Assembly (NCBI GenBank): GCA_037129695.1
Contig: JBAXUL010000092.1
Coordinates: 1-15,814 of the forward strand
DNA length: 15,814 nt
Source of the DNA: CAINVV01 sp037129695
Lineage (GTDB): Bacteria > Bacteroidota > Bacteroidia > Bacteroidales > Prolixibacteraceae
Reading direction: 5' to 3'
Shown: one piece after another, positions 8,370-13,653 of the stretch
Numbering within the stretch: the first letter of the stretch is position 1
Layout: each line of letters opens with the position of its first letter
Notes under the pieces: generated by a model
The model's database searches: none
Told to the model about the DNA's origin: nothing
What the model saw: the letters and a program-made list of their open reading frames with translations, nothing else
Position numbers and translations under genes: made by a program

Positions 8370-8919
8370 CGGACTATTAATCTGCAATGAGGCAGCCTTT
8401 AAGATAATGTTCTAAAAGAAGATAAATGTTTTTTGATGAGGGAGTTGAAAAGGATGTGTGTACACGGTTGCAGACTCAGGGAGGTTTTGATTCCAATTTT
8501 GTGTCCATACAAAAAAGGAATTGGGCAGAAGTGACAAAGCCCTGCCTCTCAAATTAATTAGGCATACAGCAAAATATTCATTTAAAATTATTGAAAATTA
8601 ATAACTGGTCAAAACCAAGTTGACTGAAGTTTTTTAACGTTGCGTTTTTGGTATTTATCGTAATGTTAATTATTTATGGAAGCAGAACTATTGGTTTCTG
8701 TTTGTCGTTTTGAAGCTGTTCAAATCCGGGGTCTACGAGTTAACCAACAATCTCGTCGTTATAGAAAATGTTAAGTGTAACCATCCCTCTAACTCATAAT
8801 TCCTCTGGCTTGAGAATATTGAAGTCAGAAAACCTTGTCACTTCATCTGTATTAAAGACAACCATAAACGAAAGTATCGGATTTTACAAGCAGGAGGATA
8901 CCAACCTACATAGGCAAAC
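8370..8919. other. Intergenic stretch without a recognisable gene
   Basis: This is A/T-rich sequence after the kinase operon. A 43-codon frame at 8426-8557 (+) has no similarity I recognise and only a weak purine-rich leader. Another + frame from 8768 is open but merges into the transposase remnant that follows. No hairpin-plus-T-run terminator is evident after the 8369 stop. The stretch may include decayed 5' parts of the same insertion element, but I cannot identify them. Confidence 0.5.
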
Positions 8920-9310
8920 AACTCCGAAAGTGCAAGTAGGTCAGGTTCAGGATAGATCTTATACAAGTCTTCAATGCCAATAACTGCATGAGCATATATT
9001 GACTGGCCGGTCAGACCTTTGGCAGTCAAAAATTCAGAGCCTAAACTTTACATTGTTATGCAAGTCCCAAATGCCATGCAATCCACCATAAGCATTCTTT
9101 ATTAGGAGATATTGTTATCAAAAGGCAGATCAAATAAAGAGCAAATATGGAATATTACCTCAGATAATCAGGCAGATAACGGCAGGGTATTTAAATTCAA
9201 AGCCTTTGAAATATGGATGAAATAGACCCGAATAACCCATGGACTTTTCAATGAAAGGATCATCCATGGATGATTCTTTCATTGAATCTTTTAATCAAAA
9301 TTATTGGGAG
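8920..9310 (+). pseudogene. Decayed IS3-family transposase (OrfB integrase core) fragment
   Basis: Broken + strand frames show IS3 OrfB landmarks in the right order. GQVQDRSYTSLQC (about 8939-8977) resembles the family's NQVW.TDITYIPL, with the first catalytic Asp at 8951. Next in another frame comes MPITA-stop-AYIDWPVR (about 8977-9015), like YL.AIIDWYSR. VPNAMQSTIS (near 9067) is like LSNTMDASF. SDNQADNGRVFKFKAFEIWMK, ending at 9222, is like TDQGSQFTS.AF...L. After a TAG and a one-base shift at about 9241, DFSMKGSSMDDSFIESFN (9242-9295) is like ISM.GKG...DN.FIESF. Taking the Asp codon at 9175 and the Glu codon at 9284, exactly 35 residue positions separate them, the classic DD(35)E spacing. 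Several stops and frameshifts make it inactive. No terminal inverted repeats were identified, so the element's full extent is unknown. Confidence 0.6.
9247..9286. repeat. 40-bp near-perfect palindrome
   Basis: Bases 9247-9266 and 9267-9286 are reverse complements with a single imperfect pair (G at 9258 opposite T at 9275, a wobble in RNA). The centre is CCATGG. It is followed by TCTTTTAATC, too weak a T-tract to call a terminator with confidence. It lies inside the transposase remnant, between the convergent ends of the kinase operon and the 9491 gene. Confidence 0.75.
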
Positions 9311-9490
9311 TGAGATGCAAAATACAAAATGGTGCTGTTCTCTTGAAGAAAAAATCACCAAGACTTAAAATTGGGGAATTGAGTATTTTTTTATTGACCA
9401 CCAAATTGATTGTTCCTGAAATACCAAATGATGACTAAAACTCCATGTGAGGTTGTCCATTAATATGCGATGCTAATCCTTAAAATAGGT

Positions 9491-10246
9491 CTATTTTGAC
9501 AATAACGCAGACATCTCCTCATAACCTTTCATGGTAATCAAAAGGTCTTCGTATCCATTCAAGGTCCTCAATTGCTGCATGTATTCTTCGCCCTCAGTTC
9601 CTCCAAGCTGTTTAATCCTTGTCCAGTCCCTGATGGCTCCTTCTTTGTCCCCCGTATCATATCGGGTCAGTCCTCTCAGTGCCAAAAAGGTCCTGTCCTT
9701 TGGAAGAAGCATGATTCCCCTGTCAAAATATTTGAGTGCCTGCCTGGGTTTCTGCTTCAATAAAAGCATCTCACAAGCACGCGTAAAATCAACCCTAGCA
9801 CGTTCGACAATTTCGGTAACAGATTGTTCCTCCAATTTAAAAACTACCGAGATCTCTTTCTCCATCGGTACAGCTTCTTCGTTGATATATCCGGGCTTCC
9901 ACATGCAATTGGTCGTTTTCAGCACAGCGGTTACCTCCTCGTCAATTTCTGATGCAACACTGTTAATTATACTTATGTCTGAAACCTCTCCCTGCGGCGT
10001 GACAGTGAATCCAATTACTTCAGTACCATATTTATACCGCTTGAGTGCTTCAGCAGGATAACTGACATGAGTTTTCATGTAATCATCAATACTTTGAAAT
10101 TCCTGTTCCTGAGTAGCCGACATGGAACCAGGAATTCTGATGAATTTCGGTGGAGTAATGGTGGCGCCATTTAGTCCTTTCCGATTTTGTCCCTGAGTGA
10201 TGAGCGAACAGGTCATACACAACAGGAAAATAATGAATGCTTTCAT
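9491..10246 (-). CDS. Secreted or periplasmic TonB C-terminal-like/TPR protein, copy 1
   Basis: 251 residues. Residues 1-20 form a signal peptide (MKAFIIFLLCMTCSLITQGQ); a lipobox is not convincing. A TonB C-terminal-like domain spans about 50-137: YPAEALK, GTEVIGFTVTPQGEVSDI, VLKTT..MWKPG and EISVVFKL are the usual TonB_C strand and helix signatures. Two TPR-like helical pairs follow at about 147-180 (RACEMLLLKQKPRQALKYFD) and 181-214 (ALRGLTRYDTGDKEGAIRDW). Unlike classical TonB there is no cytoplasmic segment and no proline-rich linker, and helical repeats follow the domain, so direct energy transduction is doubtful. A role as a periplasmic interaction or scaffold protein is more likely, but this is inference. 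It is a tandem paralogue of the gene at 10608, and an ungapped hand alignment gives 156 of 251 identical residues. The start is fixed by the signal peptide and by matching length in the paralogue. Confidence 0.85.
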   Translation of the reverse strand: MKAFIIFLLCMTCSLITQGQNRKGLNGATITPPKFIRIPGSMSATQEQEFQSIDDYMKTHVSYPAEALKRYKYGTEVIGFTVTPQGEVSDISIINSVASEIDEEVTAVLKTTNCMWKPGYINEEAVPMEKEISVVFKLEEQSVTEIVERARVDFTRACEMLLLKQKPRQALKYFDRGIMLLPKDRTFLALRGLTRYDTGDKEGAIRDWTRIKQLGGTEGEEYMQQLRTLNGYEDLLITMKGYEEMSALLSK

Positions 10247-10607
10247 GACCTGACATATTAAAAAAGCTTTCTCAATTCAAACATTAAAATTGTATCTGAA
10301 ATACATCAGATGCACCTGATAATTTCAGCCAAAAAGCGGCAAATACGTTCCATATAGTAGTAGTGCATTTTCCAATCTTGACAGAACCACTTTGTTTGAA
10401 ATCTTGTGATTTCAATGTTTCCCTGGTTAATTAATTGGAATTCTCAACCATGATAAGGATACAATTCTGAATCAATCATTTACAATTGTTAATCAGCTAA
10501 GGCAGGACGATGCCCATCCGACCTGGCTGCTCATAGGAATTGAAGCATACCAAACAGAACACCGTATGGTTGTGGTTTTCGGTTCAACTCCTTAAGAAAG
10601 AGCAAGT
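10247..10607. other. Spacer between the two TonB/TPR paralogues
   Basis: 361 bases with no convincing gene. On the - strand it must hold the leader of copy 1 and the end of the copy 2 transcript. Immediately upstream of both start codons is a similar ATTAAAAAAG stretch (about 10258 and 11374), suggesting the duplication included the 5' leader. A + strand frame with no ATG, about 10434-10593, encodes a piece containing QDDAHPTWLLIGIEAY that I cannot assign; it may be chance or a relic. Confidence 0.5.
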
Positions 10608-11363
10608 TTATTGTGACAAAAATTCAGACATCACCTCATAACCCTTCATGGAAATAAGGATATCCTGATATCCCCTCATCGTGATAAACTGTTCAATATA
10701 GGCATCTCCTTCTCCCCCACCCAAATTTTTGATTCTGGTCCAGTCACTGAGTGCTCCATCTTTGTCACCTAGTTCATAACGGGTCAGACCCCTCAAAGCA
10801 AGCAGACTTTTGTCTTTGGGCAAAAGCTTCATTCCCTTGTCGAAATACTTCAGCGCCTGTTTGGGATTTTGTTTCATCAAAAGGTTTTCACATGCACGGG
10901 AATAATACGTTTTTGCACGTTCTTTGAATTCTTTGAGAGACTGTTCCTGAAATTTAAAGACTACAGAGATCTCTTTATCCATGGCGATAGCCTCGTCGTT
11001 GATATATCCAGGTTTCCACATTCCACTGGTAGTTTTCAGTACACTGATTACTTCATCGTCAACTGCTGAAGACAAGCTGTTAATCACTTTGATATTTACT
11101 ACCTCTCCCTGGGGAGAAACAGAAAATCCGATTACCTCAGTACCAGAAATATAGTGCGTCACTGCATAGTCAGGATATTTGACATGCATCGCCATATACT
11201 CATCGATACTTTTAAACTTCTGCTCAACGAAAATAGGAATCGCTCCAGGAAATCCCGTAAATTTCGGTGGAGTAATGGTTGCTCCACTGAGTCCCTTTTG
11301 ATCTTGCCCAATTGCAATGAACGAAAAGATCATGCACAACAGAAAAATAGCTCTTGTTTTCAT
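10608..11363 (-). CDS. Secreted or periplasmic TonB C-terminal-like/TPR protein, copy 2
   Basis: 251 residues from the ATG at 11361-11363. The frame extends 12 codons further upstream, but that would put MKVFIHFFNLLA ahead of a good signal peptide (MKTRAIFLLCMIFSFIAIGQ). The chosen start gives exactly the same length as the neighbouring paralogue. The layout is the same: signal peptide 1-20, TonB_C-like domain about 50-137 (KYPDYAV, GTEVIGFSVSPQGEVVNI, MWKPGYIN, EISVVFKF), then TPR-like pairs (ACENLLMKQNPKQALKYFDK, LRGLTRYELGDKDGALSDW). Identity to copy 1 is about 62% by hand count with no gaps. The most divergent blocks are about residues 41-50 and 221-230, which are probably surface loops. 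Sharing the strand and lying downstream of an AraC-type gene suggests possible common control. Function beyond protein interaction cannot be stated. Confidence 0.85.
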   Translation of the reverse strand: MKTRAIFLLCMIFSFIAIGQDQKGLSGATITPPKFTGFPGAIPIFVEQKFKSIDEYMAMHVKYPDYAVTHYISGTEVIGFSVSPQGEVVNIKVINSLSSAVDDEVISVLKTTSGMWKPGYINDEAIAMDKEISVVFKFQEQSLKEFKERAKTYYSRACENLLMKQNPKQALKYFDKGMKLLPKDKSLLALRGLTRYELGDKDGALSDWTRIKNLGGGEGDAYIEQFITMRGYQDILISMKGYEVMSEFLSQ

Positions 11364-11898
11364 GGCCAAAAGATTAAAAAAGTGAATAAATACCTTCAAT
11401 TACTTCGATAATTGGTAAGCAACCATTGTGCCTTATTTCCAATACAAATTTCGCCCAAAACAATCGCCATAGCATATCAGTTTCAATTGAAGTATCTTTC
11501 AATTTCATACAATTCATTGTGATTTTTGAGGTGGTATTTCAATTTTTGCACAAAAAGGACTACAAAAATTGAAGAATCGCTAATTTCAATTTGCAGCAAG
11601 TGCCACTGAGATTTGGCCAGGTAGATCAGATTAAAATCTTCAGGAAGAGAAAATTAGTCTGAATTCAAACTTCCTGAAATAACTTACTATTGGCTAATAT
11701 CACAAAATACCTGTCATCCATATAAATTGGCAGGTCCGAAGCTTATTGTTCCTGAAGGAATCGTGTCTCTGTTTTTTGTCAGGTATTTCAATATTTGCCA
11801 ATACCTTGTCATTATTTCCATATTTGGCATCAATTCTTTCCGAAATGTAATCCGGCATGATACAAATAGGCAATAAGGTCGTCCCAACTAACATTTCC
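11364..11898. promoter_or_regulatory. Upstream region of TonB/TPR copy 2, with repeated TTTCAATT motifs and hairpins
   Basis: 535 bases without a secure gene. TTTCAATT occurs at 11481, 11497, 11537 and 11584, with an inverted partner at 11566-11573 and a related TTCAATT at 11395. The palindrome TTCAATTGAA lies at 11482-11491. Arms 11538-11548 and 11563-11573 form a perfect 11-bp stem with a 14-base loop. The repeated element could be an operator array, possibly for the AraC-type regulator encoded upstream, but no binding site is known. A 64-codon frame on the - strand (11894 to 11700) starts 4 bases after the regulator's stop. It has no recognised similarity, and its only purine-rich leader (AGGGAA) sits too close to the ATG, so I do not call it a gene. 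Confidence 0.35.
11639..11678 (-). terminator. Possible terminator of the AraC-type gene transcript
   Basis: Arms 11639-11647 (TTCAGGAAG) and 11670-11678 (CTTCCTGAA) form a perfect 9-bp stem with a 22-base loop. Read on the - strand, the hairpin is followed by ATTTTAATC, only a weak T-tract. It lies about 220 bases past the regulator's stop. The long loop and distance make this tentative. Confidence 0.25.
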
Positions 11899-12837
11899 CT
11901 ACTTCATAACTTCCTTCAAATCGTTTGAGATTCTTTTGGAAAGAACATTTGGCATGACCACCATGTCAGAAATATCCCAATAATAATTTTTAGACCAGAT
12001 CACTGTTTTTTGAGCGGCATCATTCAAATGGACAATAATCATCAATTTTTTGTCAAGTCTTTGAATACTGCCGTCGACAATATAGTTAACCCCTTGCTGA
12101 TCTGCCAATTTCACAGCGGAAAGCGTATCGTTTCTTATTTGCTCAGCCAATACCTGCGAAACAATCATCAATTTCTTCGTTTTCAATAAATGAGCTAGAA
12201 TACCCTCTCTGATGGCAAAAGCTGCATATTGAATATCCAATTCTTTGCTCATCATCAGGAAAGGCAGTATGGCCAGCGATTTTTTCTGAATTTTTACCTG
12301 ACCGAAGGAAGAAACTATCGGATTATTGACAATAAAGGATGGACTGGTCAGATAGATATAACTGAATAAAAATAAACTAAACGCCAAAAAAAGAATGAAC
12401 AGGTTTCGGCTACTTCTGGTGGTGCGTACCAAAAGATTGGGAGAAGAATGGATGAATTCAGAATCAGTATTCTGATCGGTAATTTCACTTTCATCTAACT
12501 CTCCCTTGATAACTTTGCCAGGAGTAAATCCATAAAATTCATGAAAACAAGTATTGAAATAGGCAGGACTGCCGAATCCAACGGTATAGGCTACCTCCGC
12601 GGCTGTCACCCCGCCCTGGCAAAGAATTTCCATCGCGCGCTTAAGCCTCACCTCACGGATAAACTGACATGGATGTTTGTCCAATGCTACCTTTAACTTC
12701 CGGTGCAGGGCAGTACGGCTAACACCGGCGGCATGCGCCAGCTCATCGACTCCAAAATCCGCGTTCTCGAGATTTGAATGAATAATCCCGGTGAGTTTAA
12801 TGATGAACGCCGAATCTGTCGAAGAAAATATACTCAT
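11899..12837 (-). CDS. AraC-type HTH / transmembrane / FlgO-TolB-N-like regulator
   Basis: 312 residues from the ATG at 12835-12837. A TTG 30 bases further upstream would add ten residues but is a poorer start. Residues 20-112 form an AraC/XylS-type double HTH (FGVDELAHAAGVSRTALHRKLK, then VTAAEVAYTVGFGSPAYFNTCFHEFYGFTPGKV, the well-conserved second helix-turn-helix). A single membrane segment covers about 145-163 (LFILFLAFSLFLFSYIYLT). The outer part, about 185-310, carries KSLAILPFLMMS, EGILAHLLKTKKLMIVSQ, QGVNYIVDGSIQRLDKKLMIIVHL and VIWSKNYYWDI. This is the pattern seen in FlgO/TolB-N-like domains of adenylate-cyclase- and HTH-linked proteins. The DNA-binding part faces the cytoplasm and the C-terminal domain should face the periplasm, so this is a one-component transmembrane regulator. 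Relatives often add TPRs after this domain; here the protein ends. It likely controls nearby genes, perhaps the TonB/TPR pair (inference). Confidence 0.88.
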   Translation of the reverse strand: MSIFSSTDSAFIIKLTGIIHSNLENADFGVDELAHAAGVSRTALHRKLKVALDKHPCQFIREVRLKRAMEILCQGGVTAAEVAYTVGFGSPAYFNTCFHEFYGFTPGKVIKGELDESEITDQNTDSEFIHSSPNLLVRTTRSSRNLFILFLAFSLFLFSYIYLTSPSFIVNNPIVSSFGQVKIQKKSLAILPFLMMSKELDIQYAAFAIREGILAHLLKTKKLMIVSQVLAEQIRNDTLSAVKLADQQGVNYIVDGSIQRLDKKLMIIVHLNDAAQKTVIWSKNYYWDISDMVVMPNVLSKRISNDLKEVMK

Positions 12838-13653
12838 TTCAATCAAACTGATTAAAATAATGTACAAACCACGACGTAATCTGAATGCCGGTTATCTAAG
12901 GAATTATTTTCGTAATAATTTAATTATTCTTTAAAACCTTTCAGAAATGAATACACCACATTGGTTAATGATGAACCACAGTATCAGAAATTATTCAATC
13001 AATGAATCACAGCAAAGTTTAATGATTTTTTTTCTGTTTTCACTTATTTCGGTGAGAAATTTCATGGTTTTGGGACCAAAATGATTGATCGGTTGTCAAG
13101 GAAGTGCCAATGGACTTAAAACGCGAGCGAATGGAAAAATATTGATTTCAAACACTTGAATTTGAATTCTAAAAATGAGGTGTTTGAAGATTTTTAATTC
13201 AACTATTTTCAACAATACTTTTTTTATTTCCTGAACATTACTGCGAACAAAAAGTTGTATTGTGATTCCAATTACTGAACAGAACCGACAAAATAACAAC
13301 ATGATAACAACTATTCACGAATTTACATCTTCCAATCATTCAGTGAAATACTGTCAAAATCATGCCATTTACTGAATAAAGTCATGATTTCACTGAAAGG
13401 AAAATTGATATTAAAACAGAACATCTATTTTTCCAAAGTTTTTGATGGAACAGTCTGCTTAAGAGTAAAATATAATACTGCCCGGCAGCATGTGTCCTGA
13501 AAAAAAATAACTATTAACAGCTTCTGGTCTCGTAACGCAGGACGGGACTTATGTAGAATGAATCTTAATTTGACGGTTGTCCGTAATAAACAAGATTCAT
13601 AGATCACCATATGTTTTTCGATGATGATTAAATCACTGCAAACAAAATTCTGA
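12838..13653. other. Divergent intergenic region between regulator and beta-helix gene
   Basis: 816 A/T-rich bases that must contain promoters for both divergent genes. A dyad AATTATT/AATAATT (12902-12908, 12914-12920) lies about 65 bases upstream of the regulator start and could be an autoregulatory site. A 9-bp stem TTCAAACAC/GTGTTTGAA (13147-13155, 13180-13188) with a 24-base loop is followed by GATTTTTAATT on the + strand. An 11-bp inverted repeat lies at 13339-13397. The TATGTTTT at 13610-13617 is one base off the Bacteroidota -7 pattern TAnnTTTG but lacks a well-spaced -33 TTG. Short - strand frames here (13302-13096, 13610-13425) show no family features, so I see no gene. Confidence 0.4.
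13339..13397. repeat. 11-bp inverted repeat with nested dyad
   Basis: TTCAGTGAAAT (13339-13349) and ATTTCACTGAA (13387-13397) are exact reverse complements separated by 37 bases. The inner pair ATCATG (13359-13364) / CATGAT (13383-13388) offers an alternative stem overlapping the right arm. A further ACTGAATAAA sits between them at 13371. This is suited to a dimeric or cooperative DNA-binding protein, about 260 bases upstream of the beta-helix gene. Confidence 0.4.

Noticed and set aside
8426..8557. 43-codon + frame after the kinase operon
   Set aside because: There is no recognised similarity, the leader is weak, and it is short enough to arise by chance.
8838..9029. 63-codon - strand frame, briefly considered as a DNA-glycosylase fragment because of a W-rich YVGWYPP segment
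   Set aside because: The opposite strand carries ordered IS3 transposase motifs, which explain the sequence better. The glycosylase resemblance was only compositional.
9531..10061. 176-codon + strand frame opposite TonB/TPR copy 1
   Set aside because: It is antisense to a gene whose protein is conserved in a neighbouring paralogue. The shadow frame is not retained opposite copy 2.
10576..10592. GGTTCAACTCC resembling a tRNA T-arm
   Set aside because: There is no matching acceptor, D or anticodon arms around it on either strand.
11700..11894. 64-codon - frame directly after the AraC-type gene
   Set aside because: The position is suggestive, but the purine-rich sequence is too close to the ATG. 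No domain, signal or family feature was seen, and it is not a TPR continuation of the regulator.
12838..12867. Alternative TTG start giving the AraC-type protein ten more residues
   Set aside because: The ATG at 12835-12837 is a stronger start and the added residues are not part of any domain.
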